From positions 744,001 to 808,000 of the forward strand of contig JAGOPK010000001.1 of assembly GCA_017992055.1 (NCBI GenBank): a stretch of 64,000 bases of DNA. Reading direction: 5' to 3'. Origin of the DNA: Burkholderiaceae bacterium. Lineage in GTDB: Bacteria; Pseudomonadota; Gammaproteobacteria; Burkholderiales; Burkholderiaceae_C. Positions 56,516-64,000 of the stretch are shown here, one piece after another. The position numbers and the translations under genes are program-made. Numbering within the stretch: position 1 is the stretch's first letter; every line of letters begins with the position of its first letter. The notes under the pieces were generated by a model. It was given only the letters and a program-made list of their open reading frames with translations. It was not told the origin of the DNA and did not search any database.

Positions 56516-57001
56516 TCAGCCGGTGCCCAGATCGACCGCCGGCTCGAACTTGGCGCGGTGGGTGGCGAAGAAGGTCTTCACGCCGCGCACATTGGCGTCG
56601 GCGGTGAACAGGCGCTGCACCAGGGCCTGGTAGGCGGGCATGTCGGCCAGCCACAGCACCAGCACCAGGTCGGGCCCGGCGCTGGTGCGCCAGCACTGCT
56701 GCACCGCGGCTTCGGCCACCGCCCGCGCCTCGAAGGCGGCCAGGGCTTCGGCGCCCTGGCGCTCCAGCGTCAGCTCGACGATGGCCTGCAGCCCGCCCGC
56801 CCGTGCCGGCGAGACGATGGCCACCTGGCGCTCGATGACACCGGCCTCGACCAGGCGCCGCACCCGGCGCAGCGCGGTGGCCGGCGACACATGGGCGGCC
56901 TCGGCCAGCGCCTGGTTGGAGCGCGAGGCATCCTGCTGCAGCAGCATCAGCAGGCGGCGGTCGACGGCATCCAGCGGCAGGTCAGAAGTCGGATGGATCA
57001 T
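56516..57001 (-). CDS. Lrp/AsnC family regulator
   Basis: A 161-residue regulator. The helix-turn-helix is DAVDRRLLMLLQQDASRSNQALAEAAHVSPATALRRVRRLVEAGVI in spans, and the C-terminal RAM ligand domain is AIVELTLERQG to LVLVLWLADM. It may control glmS or itself: a TTTCA/TGAAA dyad lies between the divergent genes. Confidence 0.88.
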   Translation of the reverse strand: MIHPTSDLPLDAVDRRLLMLLQQDASRSNQALAEAAHVSPATALRRVRRLVEAGVIERQVAIVSPARAGGLQAIVELTLERQGAEALAAFEARAVAEAAVQQCWRTSAGPDLVLVLWLADMPAYQALVQRLFTADANVRGVKTFFATHRAKFEPAVDLGTG

Positions 57002-57054
57002 GGATCGATCTTGAATGAAAGATTATTCCACTCGACAGAACGCGACATCAATCA

Positions 57055-57072
57055 TTTCATGATCGACTGAAA
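57055..57072. promoter_or_regulatory. AT-rich dyad between AsnC gene and glmS
   Basis: Arms TTTCA (57055-57059) and TGAAA (57068-57072) lie in an AT-rich 141-base gap between the divergent genes, unusual in this GC-rich window. Lrp-type proteins bind AT-rich dyads of this size. Confidence 0.4.
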
Positions 57073-57142
57073 TTTGCACGCCTATTTCAGGCCGCCCTGA
57101 CTACGATGCCGACCACTGCAACCCGTCTCAAGGACCCGAGTC

Positions 57143-58972
57143 ATGTGTGGCATCGTCGGCGCCGTCAGCAACCGCAACATCGTCCCCGTGCTGGTCGAGG
57201 GCCTGAAGCGGCTGGAGTACCGTGGCTACGACAGTTGTGGCGTGGCCGTGCACCAGGACGGCGGCCTGCGCCGCACGCGCAGTACCAGCCGCGTGGCCGA
57301 GCTGGATGCGCAGATCGCCACCGATGCGGTGCAGGGCGGCACCGGCATCGCCCACACGCGCTGGGCCACGCATGGCGCGCCGGCGGTGCACAACGCCCAC
57401 CCGCATTTCTCCGGCGATCGTATTGCCCTGGTGCACAACGGCATCATCGAGAACCATGACGAATTGCGCGCCGAGCTGCAGTCCAAGGGCTACGTCTTCG
57501 CCAGCCAGACCGACACCGAGGTCATCGCCCACCTGATCCACCAGCTTTACGACGGCGACCTGCTCGATGCCGTGCAGCGCGCCGTGGTGCGGCTGAAGGG
57601 TGCCTATGCCATCGCGGTGTTTGCCAAGGACGAGCCGCACCGCGTGATCGGCGCCCGCGAAGGCAGCCCGCTGGTGCTGGGCGTGGGCCAGGGCGAGACC
57701 TTTCTGGCCAGCGATGCCATGGCCCTGGCCGGCGTCACCGACCAGATCGTCTACCTCGAAGAAGGCGATGTGGTCGACCTGAGCCTGGGCAAGCACTGGA
57801 TCAGCGCACGCGATGCCGAGGGCCGGTTCAAGAGCGTGGAGCGCCCGGTGCGCACCGTGCATGCGCACAGCGGCGCGGCCGAGCTGGGCCCGTACCGGCA
57901 CTACATGCAGAAGGAGATCTTCGAGCAGCCCAAGGCCATCGCCGATACGCTGGAAGGCGTGGCCGGCTTCGATGCCGACCTGTTTGGCGAGCGTGCCGGC
58001 GAGGTCTTCGATGCCATCGACCGCGTGCTGATCCTGGCCTGCGGCACCAGCAGCTATGCCGGCATGACGGCCAAGTACTGGCTGGAGGCGATTGCCGGCA
58101 TTCCGTGTGCGGTGGAGATCGCCAGCGAATACCGCTACCGCGAGAGCGTGCCCGATGCGCGCACCCTGGTCGTCACCATCAGCCAGAGCGGCGAGACCGC
58201 CGATACGCTGGCGGCGCTCAAGCATGCGCGCGGCCTGGGCATGACGCACACGCTGACCATCTGCAACGTGGCCACCAGCGCCATGGTGCGCGAGTGCGAG
58301 CTGGCCTACATCACCCGCGCCGGCGTCGAGATCGGCGTGGCCAGCACCAAGGCCTTCACCACCCAGCTGGTGGCGCTGTTCCTGCTGACCATGGTGCTGG
58401 CCAAGCGCCGTGGCAAGCTCGATGCCAAGGGCGAGGCGGCGGCGCTGCGCAATCTGCGCCACCTGCCGGCCGCGCTGCAGGCCGTGCTGGCGCTGGAGCC
58501 GCAGATCATCGGCTGGTCCGAGGCCTTTGTGCCGCGGCAGAACGCGCTGTTCCTGGGCCGCGGCCGCCACTACCCGATCGCGCTGGAAGGGGCGCTGAAG
58601 CTCAAGGAGATCAGCTACATCCATGCCGAGGCCTATCCGGCCGGCGAGTTGAAACACGGCCCGCTGGCCCTGGTGGACGCCAGCATGCCGGTGATCACCG
58701 TGGCCCCGGCCGACGACCTGCTGGAAAAGCTCAAGAGCAATATGCAGGAGGTGCGGGCGCGCTCGGGCGAGCTGTATGTGTTTGCCGATGCCGACACGCA
58801 CATCGACTCCAGCCCCGGCGTGCACGTGATCCGCCTGCCCGAGCACTACGGCGCGCTCAGCCCCATCCTGCACGTGGTGCCGCTGCAGCTGCTGGCCTAT
58901 CACACGGCCTGCGCCCGTGGCACCGATGTCGACAAGCCGCGCAACCTGGCCAAGAGCGTGACGGTGGAGTGA
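57143..58972 (+). CDS. glmS: Glutamine-fructose-6-phosphate aminotransferase (isomerising)
   Basis: A 609-residue enzyme making glucosamine-6-phosphate for cell-wall sugars. The N-terminal glutaminase starts with the nucleophile Cys2 ([12 protein letters not shown]) and has [10 protein letters not shown] and [14 protein letters not shown]. The two SIS domains ([48 protein letters not shown]) end in the conserved NLAKSVTVE. The length matches the family (609 in E. coli). Confidence 0.97.
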   Translation: MCGIVGAVSNRNIVPVLVEGLKRLEYRGYDSCGVAVHQDGGLRRTRSTSRVAELDAQIATDAVQGGTGIAHTRWATHGAPAVHNAHPHFSGDRIALVHNGIIENHDELRAELQSKGYVFASQTDTEVIAHLIHQLYDGDLLDAVQRAVVRLKGAYAIAVFAKDEPHRVIGAREGSPLVLGVGQGETFLASDAMALAGVTDQIVYLEEGDVVDLSLGKHWISARDAEGRFKSVERPVRTVHAHSGAAELGPYRHYMQKEIFEQPKAIADTLEGVAGFDADLFGERAGEVFDAIDRVLILACGTSSYAGMTAKYWLEAIAGIPCAVEIASEYRYRESVPDARTLVVTISQSGETADTLAALKHARGLGMTHTLTICNVATSAMVRECELAYITRAGVEIGVASTKAFTTQLVALFLLTMVLAKRRGKLDAKGEAAALRNLRHLPAALQAVLALEPQIIGWSEAFVPRQNALFLGRGRHYPIALEGALKLKEISYIHAEAYPAGELKHGPLALVDASMPVITVAPADDLLEKLKSNMQEVRARSGELYVFADADTHIDSSPGVHVIRLPEHYGALSPILHVVPLQLLAYHTACARGTDVDKPRNLAKSVTVE

Positions 58973-59099
58973 GCAGCGTCCCCTGATTGAGGGGCCCTCA
59001 AGTCCAGGGATTCTGTAACCCCTTGTGGCAATTGGGCGGTCGGTGCCGGGACAAGCCGCTAAGCTATCGGCAAATTCAAGCGAAGACCGAGGAATCCCC

Positions 59100-59639
59100 A
59101 TGATCCGCAAACTGCTGCTGTCCAGCCTGATCGCGCTCGGCGCCGCCGGTGGCGCCCAGGCCGACAACTACTACTCCACCAACTTCGGCGACATCACGCC
59201 CGAGTTCGACACCGCCGGCACCGCGACCGTCGGCGTCGGCGCCTTCGTCTACGACTTCTTCTTCTCGGCCAGCGTGCCCTACATCGGTTCGGTGACCGTC
59301 GGCGACCTGCCGACCGTCATCCAGAACACGCAGAAGTACGACATCACCGGCCTGTCGCTGTCGCTGTGGGCGGACAACGGAACCGTCGGCAGCAAGGACG
59401 CCGCCGACGTGTTCCTGGGTTCCTTCGGCTCGGGTGAATACATCAGCACCCAGACGCCAGGCGCCTTCACGCCGGGCAGCTACTTCTTCGAGGTCACCGG
59501 CGCCGGCGCGGGCACCAGCGGTGGCCGCTTCGCCTACACCGCCTCGGCGGTTTCGGCGGTGCCGGAACCCGAGACCTATGCGCTGCTGTTCGCCGGTCTG
59601 GGCGTGGTCGGCTTCGTTGCCCGCCGTCGCCGCGCCTGA
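59100..59639 (+). CDS. PEP-CTERM protein (possibly FxDxF-like)
   Basis: A 179-residue exported protein with a signal peptide (MIRKLLLSSLIALGAAGGAQA), a beta-rich body of about 130 residues and the C-terminal VPEPETYALLFAGLGVVGFVARRRRA sorting signal in spans. The body (VGAFVYDFFFSASVPYIGSVTV) loosely resembles the FxDxF subfamily but the motif is not exact. It is alone, followed by a strong terminator. No sigma-54 promoter like the one at 1748 was found upstream. Confidence 0.85.
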   Translation: MIRKLLLSSLIALGAAGGAQADNYYSTNFGDITPEFDTAGTATVGVGAFVYDFFFSASVPYIGSVTVGDLPTVIQNTQKYDITGLSLSLWADNGTVGSKDAADVFLGSFGSGEYISTQTPGAFTPGSYFFEVTGAGAGTSGGRFAYTASAVSAVPEPETYALLFAGLGVVGFVARRRRA

Positions 59640-59659
59640 CGGCCTTCGCCCCAAAGTAG

Positions 59660-59686
59660 ACGGGCCCGCATTGCGGGCCCGTTTTT
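59660..59686 (+). terminator. Rho-independent terminator of the PEP-CTERM gene
   Basis: A 10-base stem (ACGGGCCCGC and GCGGGCCCGT) with a three-base loop ATT, then a run of five T's. It begins 21 bases after the stop codon. Confidence 0.9.
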
Positions 59687-59708
59687 CATAGTGCCGGCGC
59701 CAGCCTGC

Positions 59709-60764
59709 TCAGGCCAGCGCCCCGCGCAGCGCGGCCGTGGCCTGCAGCCGGCCGACCTCGATGCCGTTCCAGTTGCGCTGCACGGCGTCGGCCAGGCCGG
59801 CGATGAAGCCGCGCTCGCCATCGTCCAGGCGCACGCGCGCCGCTATCACCGCGGCCATCACCACCTCGGCGGCGCGGGCGGTGTTGCCGTCGTCCAGCTT
59901 GAGGGCCACGCCCAGGCCCTGCTCGGGCAGGGCCGCGCAATACACGCCTTCGGCGCCGACCTTGCAGCACACGCGTTCGCCCAGGCGTTGCATGACCCGG
60001 GTGTCGAAGCGGCCGCTGCCGGCCACATGCCAGGGCGAGCGGGCCACGGCCTGGCGCAGCCGGCGCGCGGCGCGGGCCTGCTCGGGCGCCAGGCCCTGGC
60101 CGGTGGCCACGCGGGCAAAGCCCAGGGCCAGGGCCCGCAACGGGAGGCCATAGGTCGGGATCGAGCAGCCGTCGGTGCCCACCGGCGTGTCGGCCGATTC
60201 CAGATTGCAGCCGGTGGCCACCGACAGCGCCGCGCTGACCTCGCGCATCACCGGGTGCTGGCGGCCGACATAGCCGCGCAGAAAGGCCGCCGGCTCCTGG
60301 CCCGCGGTGCGTGCCAGCAGGCAGCCCAGGCAGGCAAAGCCGGCGTGCTTGCCCGAGCAGTTGTTGTGCAGCGCCGTGGCCTGGCCGCCGCTGTGCACAA
60401 GCGCCTTCAGCACGGCCTCGTCGCGAGGCCAGTGCGTGCCGCATTCCAGTGCGCCGGCGTCCAGCCCGGCCTTGGCCAGCATGGCGGCGGCGGTGGCCAC
60501 ATGACCGGGCTCGCCGCTGTGCGAGGCGCAGGCCAGGGCCAGCTCGGCATCCACCAGGCCCAGGCTGTCGGCGGCGCCACTGGCCACCAGCGGCAGGGCC
60601 TGCAGCAGCTTGCAGGCCGAGCGTGGAAACACCGGCCGGTGGATGTCGCCCAGGCCCAGCACCAGGCCGCCGTCGCCATCGACGATGGCCAGCGCGCCGC
60701 GGTGGCGCGATTCCACATGGCCGCCACGCAGCAGGGCGACGAGTTCGGGATTGGCTGGGGTCAT
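59709..60764 (-). CDS. L-asparaginase, Rhizobium etli AnsA type (asparaginase II family)
   Basis: A 351-residue amidohydrolase of the R. etli-type class, unrelated to E. coli AnsB. RSACKLLQALPL provides the Ser49-x-x-Lys52 pair. CASHSGEPGHV provides the second serine. LHNNCSGKHAGF provides the cysteine-lysine zinc site. GTDGCSIPTYGLPL carries the later zinc cysteine. It should release ammonia from asparagine. It is convergent with the PEP-CTERM gene over a strong terminator. Confidence 0.9.
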   Translation of the reverse strand: MTPANPELVALLRGGHVESRHRGALAIVDGDGGLVLGLGDIHRPVFPRSACKLLQALPLVASGAADSLGLVDAELALACASHSGEPGHVATAAAMLAKAGLDAGALECGTHWPRDEAVLKALVHSGGQATALHNNCSGKHAGFACLGCLLARTAGQEPAAFLRGYVGRQHPVMREVSAALSVATGCNLESADTPVGTDGCSIPTYGLPLRALALGFARVATGQGLAPEQARAARRLRQAVARSPWHVAGSGRFDTRVMQRLGERVCCKVGAEGVYCAALPEQGLGVALKLDDGNTARAAEVVMAAVIAARVRLDDGERGFIAGLADAVQRNWNGIEVGRLQATAALRGALA

Positions 60765-60782
60765 GGTGCGGCGGGCCGGGCT

Positions 60783-61793
60783 TCAGTGCCGCGACTGTAG
60801 CCGCCGGCGCTGCCAGGCCAGACCGGCCAGGGCCAGCAGGGCCAGCGCCAGCGCGGCGGGTTCGGGCACGTCGTTGCCGGGGTCGGGCAGGGTCATCGGT
60901 GGCAGCAGCGGAGGCACAGGCGCGGGCAGGCCGGGTGGCGTGCCGGTCATCGGCGCATCGTTGACCTGCACGCTGCCGCTCCAGCTGCCCACCACCACCT
61001 GGCCGTTGACGTGGCCCCAGCTGGTGCTGGTGCTGGCCAGCGGCGCCAGGATCGACGCATAGATGCCGCCGCTGAGCGTCAGCTCGGTGGCGTCCACGAA
61101 ATTGAACAGCACCTGGCCGGGCTGGAAGCCCAGCGCGCCACCGGCGTTGAAGCTCACCGACTGGCCGTGCACATTGATGACGATGAGGGCGTCGTCGCCG
61201 AGGTGGTTGATCTTTAGCTCCGAGATGCCCGAGGTCCAGGCATTGAGCTGGCTGCCGCTGATGTCGAACACCGACAGCTGACGGCCCGCGGCGTCAAACG
61301 ACAGCGTGCTCCACAGCAGCGAGCCGCTGCCCATGCCCATGCCGCCCAGCTGTTGCGACAGCGCCAGCAGGCGCTGCTTCTCGGCGGCGAAGTCGAAGCC
61401 CAGTGCCGCGGCGCTGCTGCCCAGGTTGGCGGTGGCCGTGCCGCCGACGATGCTGCCCTGGCCGTTGTTGCTGTGGCTGCCGCCGATCAGCGCATTGCCG
61501 TAGACCGAACCGCCGCTGTAGCTCAGGCTGCCGGCCACCGTGAGGGCCGGTCCGTCGCTGTACAGCGCGCCGGGCACGCCGTTCTTGTGGTTGATCGAAT
61601 AGCCCTGGATGCTGGCATTGCCACCCACGGCGACACGGCCCTCGACATCGCTGTACTGCACGCGGAAGTCGCCGAAGCTCAGCAGGTTGAGCCCGTCGCT
61701 CAGGCTCAGCAGATTGGCCTGGGCCGGCAATGCGGCGGCCAGGGCCAGTGCGGCGGCGGCCAGCGCAGGCCGCAAAAAGGTCGAAAAGCTCAT
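60783..61793 (-). CDS. PEP-CTERM protein, choice-of-anchor A type
   Basis: A 336-residue exported protein starting at the ATG at 61791-61793. Signal peptide (LAAAALALAAALPAQA), then LSLSDGLNLLSFGDFRVQYSDVEGRVAVGGNASIQGYSIN in spans, the opening of the choice-of-anchor A domain. This domain continues through the NVHGQSVSFNAGG and STSWGHVNGQVVVGS segments, and the tail is VPEPAALAL, helix and WQRRRLQSRH. The domain is found on both PEP-CTERM and LPXTG proteins and is thought to be an adhesive or ice-binding-like solenoid. Confidence 0.88.
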   Translation of the reverse strand: MSFSTFLRPALAAAALALAAALPAQANLLSLSDGLNLLSFGDFRVQYSDVEGRVAVGGNASIQGYSINHKNGVPGALYSDGPALTVAGSLSYSGGSVYGNALIGGSHSNNGQGSIVGGTATANLGSSAAALGFDFAAEKQRLLALSQQLGGMGMGSGSLLWSTLSFDAAGRQLSVFDISGSQLNAWTSGISELKINHLGDDALIVINVHGQSVSFNAGGALGFQPGQVLFNFVDATELTLSGGIYASILAPLASTSTSWGHVNGQVVVGSWSGSVQVNDAPMTGTPPGLPAPVPPLLPPMTLPDPGNDVPEPAALALALLALAGLAWQRRRLQSRH

Positions 61794-61963
61794 GCAATGA
61801 TCGGCGGCTTGTGGCCGCGGCAGGGACGGGCGCGCAGCGGTCGCGCGAAGCTGGGCACTGTAGGGGCCGCCGCCGCGTGCAACGGCCGGGCTGGCGCAGC
61901 CCGCGGCCTGCAGCGTGGCAAAGCGCACGGGCCTGGGCACGGCGGCCACGACAATGCGCGGCC

Positions 61964-62797
61964 ATGGACATTCCGTTGATCGGCGTCGACTTCAGCAGCG
62001 CCCCGTCGAAGCGCAAGCCGGTGCTGCTGGCCCAGGGCCGGCTGCAGCCTGCCGGCCAGGTCGCGCTGCTGCGGCTGGACGGCCTGCAGCGCTTCGAGAC
62101 CCTGGTCGCCTTCGGCGATTGGTTGAGCCGGCCCGGGCCCTGGATCGGCGGCTTCGACCTGCCGTTCGGCCTGCCGCGTGAGCTGGTGCAGCAGCTGGGC
62201 TGGGCCAGCGACTGGGCGGCCTGCATGGATTTCTATTGCGCCCAGCCGCGGCCCTGGCTGCGTGAGCGCTTTGTCGCCTTCTGCGCCGCGCGGCCGGCGG
62301 GCGCCAAGTTCGCCCACCGCGCCTGCGACGGCCCGGCCGGCTCCAGCCCGGCTATGAAATGGGTCAACCCGCCGGTGGCCTGGATGCTGCACGCCGGCCT
62401 GCCGCTGTTGCGTGCGGCAGGGGCCAGCCTGCCAGCCCATGCGCCCGGCCTGGGCGATGGCCAGCGCGTGGCGCTGGAGGCCTATCCCGGCCTGCTGGCG
62501 CGCGAGCTGCTGGGCGCACGCAGCTACAAGAGCGACGACAAGGCCCGGCAGACGCCCGAGCGCCTGATCGCGCGCAAGGACCTGATCGAGGCGCTGGAGC
62601 AGGGCCGCAGCGCTCGCCTGCAGGGCCTGCGCCTGAAGCTCAGCGCCGCACAGCGCGACGCGCTGGCCGCCGATGCCAGCGGCGACAGCCTGGACGCCGT
62701 GCTGTGCCTGCTGCAGGCCGGCTGGGCGGCGCAGCAGCCCGGTTATGGGCTGCCGCCGGGGGTGGACCCGCTGGAGGGCTGGATCCTCAGCGCCTGA
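61964..62797 (+). CDS. DUF429 domain protein
   Basis: A 277-residue protein. LIGVDFSSAPSKRKPVLLAQG at the N-terminus and GGFDLPFGLPRELVQQLGWA are typical of DUF429, an RNase H-fold family. EAYPGLLARELLG and the late GDSLDAVLCLLQAGWA give the acidic residues of such a fold. Nuclease activity is possible but unproved. It is divergent from the choice-of-anchor A gene by 170 bases. Confidence 0.82.
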   Translation: MDIPLIGVDFSSAPSKRKPVLLAQGRLQPAGQVALLRLDGLQRFETLVAFGDWLSRPGPWIGGFDLPFGLPRELVQQLGWASDWAACMDFYCAQPRPWLRERFVAFCAARPAGAKFAHRACDGPAGSSPAMKWVNPPVAWMLHAGLPLLRAAGASLPAHAPGLGDGQRVALEAYPGLLARELLGARSYKSDDKARQTPERLIARKDLIEALEQGRSARLQGLRLKLSAAQRDALAADASGDSLDAVLCLLQAGWAAQQPGYGLPPGVDPLEGWILSA

Positions 62798-62812
62798 GTC
62801 GGCGGCCTGACT

Positions 62813-63634
62813 TCAGCGCTGCGTGATCGGCAGGCCGTCCGCGGCCGGCGCCTGGTAGCCACCGTTGAGGCGGGCGAACGTGGCCTCGCGCTCGGCGGCG
62901 ATGAAGCCGCGCAGCGCCTCGGTCTGGAACGGTCGCAGCACCGGCAGCTGGTGCAGCGCGATCTCGGCGGCCAGCGCCCAATCGACCTCGCCGCCCTCGC
63001 CATGCCCGGCGTCCGGCAACAGCCACAGCGGCGCCTCGCCGGGCACGGCCTGCAGCAGCGCGGCCAGCATCGCCGGCGCCTCGGCCGGCAGCAGCAGCAC
63101 CTGCTGCGGCCAGCGCTGGGGCCGCGGCTGCGACGGCGACGGCGGCGCCCACAGCAGGGCCAGGCGGTGCTCGGCATAGGTCTCGACCACCGGCCCGTTG
63201 GCGGTGGTGACGAACTCGGTGCTGGCCTGGCTGAGCACACGCACTGCGGCGATCCAGGCCCCCGGCTGCCAGGCGGCCAGGCGGCGTGGCGAGGCCTCGG
63301 GCCGCAGCATCAGCGCCTGCGGCTCGGGCTGCCAGGCGGCCAGGTCGTCGGGGCGGGCGGCGGCCTGGGCGCCGTCGGCCGCGCTCTGGCTGACGCTGCG
63401 CACCACCGCGGCCACGTCCTCCACATCCTCGGCCGACCAGGTCTGGCCGCTGCGCAGCCGGCCGCCCCGGGCCGGCGGTGCCGCTGCGGCCTCGGGCTGC
63501 AGGCCGGCGTTGAGGGCGCCCAGGTCCAGCAGCACATCGGCCGCTGGCGCAGGGGCCGCCGGGGCGGTGGTCCGCAGGCGCTGCACAAAGCCGTCCAGCG
63601 CGCGGGTCGGGTCGTCGTCAGGGGTGGAGGCCAT
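62813..63634 (-). CDS. Hypothetical protein
   Basis: A 273-residue protein, Ala/Pro-rich in the first half ([33 protein letters not shown]). The second half is more ordered (PGAWIAAVRVLSQASTEFVTTANGPVVETYAEHRLALLW, LPVLRPFQTEALRGFIAAEREATFARLNGGYQ in spans). There is no signal peptide or recognised domain. It lies 38 bases downstream of the RND membrane-fusion gene on the same strand and may be its operon partner. An in-frame start 18 bases upstream is possible. Confidence 0.6.
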   Translation of the reverse strand: MASTPDDDPTRALDGFVQRLRTTAPAAPAPAADVLLDLGALNAGLQPEAAAAPPARGGRLRSGQTWSAEDVEDVAAVVRSVSQSAADGAQAAARPDDLAAWQPEPQALMLRPEASPRRLAAWQPGAWIAAVRVLSQASTEFVTTANGPVVETYAEHRLALLWAPPSPSQPRPQRWPQQVLLLPAEAPAMLAALLQAVPGEAPLWLLPDAGHGEGGEVDWALAAEIALHQLPVLRPFQTEALRGFIAAEREATFARLNGGYQAPAADGLPITQR

Positions 63635-63673
63635 GCCGCATTCTGCGGGCAAGCCGGCCGCTGCGGCCGGTGA

Positions 63674-64000
63674 TCAGCCGGGCGTGTTGCGTGCTTTGAC
63701 GCGCACGCCGTCGGCCACCTCGGCCGGCGGGTAGACGATGACGGTCTCGCCGGCCTTCAGCCCGGCGCCGACCCAGGCCTGGGCGCCGTTGCGCCCGGCC
63801 AGCGTCACCGCGCGCAGCCGGGCGCGGCCGCCGTCGATCACGAACACCGCCGAGCCGGCGCCGTCGCGCGCCGGGAACACCGCGCTCACCGGCACCAGCA
63901 GGGCGCCGTCCTGCTGGCGCGTGAGGATGCGCACGCCGACGCGGTAGCCGTCGCCCAGCGCCGCCCATTGCGCGGCCGGGCTGGTGATGTCGATCAGCAC
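63674..64000 (-). CDS. RND efflux periplasmic adaptor subunit (partial, C-terminal end)
   Basis: The last 108 residues of a membrane-fusion protein whose start is beyond the window. The visible part (LVPVSAVFPARDGAGSAVFVIDGGRARLRAVTLAGRNGAQAWVGAGLKAGETVIVYPPAEVADGVRVKA in spans) is the membrane-proximal beta-barrel of HlyD/RND adaptors, whose hallmark is the VPxxAV then VFVID then L-x-G-x-x-VIV order. It presumably works with an inner-membrane RND or ABC pump encoded to the right. Confidence 0.82.
   Translation of the reverse strand: MLIDITSPAAQWAALGDGYRVGVRILTRQQDGALLVPVSAVFPARDGAGSAVFVIDGGRARLRAVTLAGRNGAQAWVGAGLKAGETVIVYPPAEVADGVRVKARNTPG

Noticed and set aside
58973-59099. A sigma-54 promoter for the PEP-CTERM gene at 59100.
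   Set aside because: TGGCA is present but no GC at the required 10-base spacing from GG.

Overview
The window is a GC-rich (roughly 70%) piece of a chromosome from a betaproteobacterium. I infer order Burkholderiales, close to the Leptothrix/Rubrivivax/Aquincola (Sphaerotilaceae) group. Four things point there: the metK | lpxL-lpxL-dapF-DUF484-xerC block typical of Burkholderiales, Bug-type solute receptors, several PEP-CTERM surface proteins, and an S-adenosylhomocysteine riboswitch in front of ahcY. Genes are densely packed and often overlap by 4 bases. I saw no rRNA, tRNA, CRISPR array, prophage or insertion sequence.

Layout. 1-2 kb: a partial cupin-like gene and a two-gene PEP-CTERM operon behind a sigma-54 promoter with an IHF site. 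2-5 kb: DMT exporter, M20 peptidase, thioesterase. 5-10.5 kb: UvrD-type helicase divergent from a B12-dependent ribonucleotide reductase, with a LexA-like box between them. 10.5-12.1 kb: thioesterase and FabH-like ketosynthase. 12.1-19.9 kb: a seven-gene minus-strand run, read from 19.9 kb downwards: GntR regulator, malonyl-CoA decarboxylase, Bug receptor, malonyl-CoA synthetase, second Bug receptor, aspartoacylase-like protein, phosphofructokinase. 20-24.7 kb: DUF2917 protein, LysR regulator, and the methyl-cycle pair ahcY-metF under the riboswitch. 24.7-26.8 kb: polyphosphate kinase 2 with a Pho box, and a HAD phosphatase.

26.8-38.8 kb is a chemotaxis-type cluster: cheB, cheR, mcp, cheW, mcp, cheA, STAS protein, cheY and an MCP-like protein on the minus strand, with a divergent REC-EAL c-di-GMP phosphodiesterase. 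Both directions start from identical sigma-28-like promoters. The two full-length receptors share near-identical signalling modules and end in an aromatic pentapeptide that could tether CheR. 38.8-41.7 kb: a Tat-exported phospholipase C downstream of a PEP-CTERM protein. 41.8-47.4 kb: AraC regulator with aldo/keto reductase, a YcaQ-like DNA glycosylase, purT and a metallo-hydrolase. 47.4-53.2 kb: metK and the lipid A/dapF/xerC block. 53.2-64 kb: an outer-membrane protein, ybdK, rlmI, AsnC regulator, glmS, two more PEP-CTERM proteins, a Rhizobium-type asparaginase, a DUF429 protein, a hypothetical protein, and the end of an RND membrane-fusion protein.

Themes. One-carbon and SAM recycling (ahcY, metF, metK), malonate use, phosphate storage, motility signalling and an exosortase-dependent surface programme (five substrates, no exosortase here). 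The most novel items are cis-elements: an approximately 80-base dispersed repeat with covarying hairpins, paired sigma-28 promoters, a sigma-54/IHF promoter for surface proteins, a Pho box that conflicts with the apparent ppk2 start, and a LexA-like box shared by the helicase and ribonucleotide reductase.
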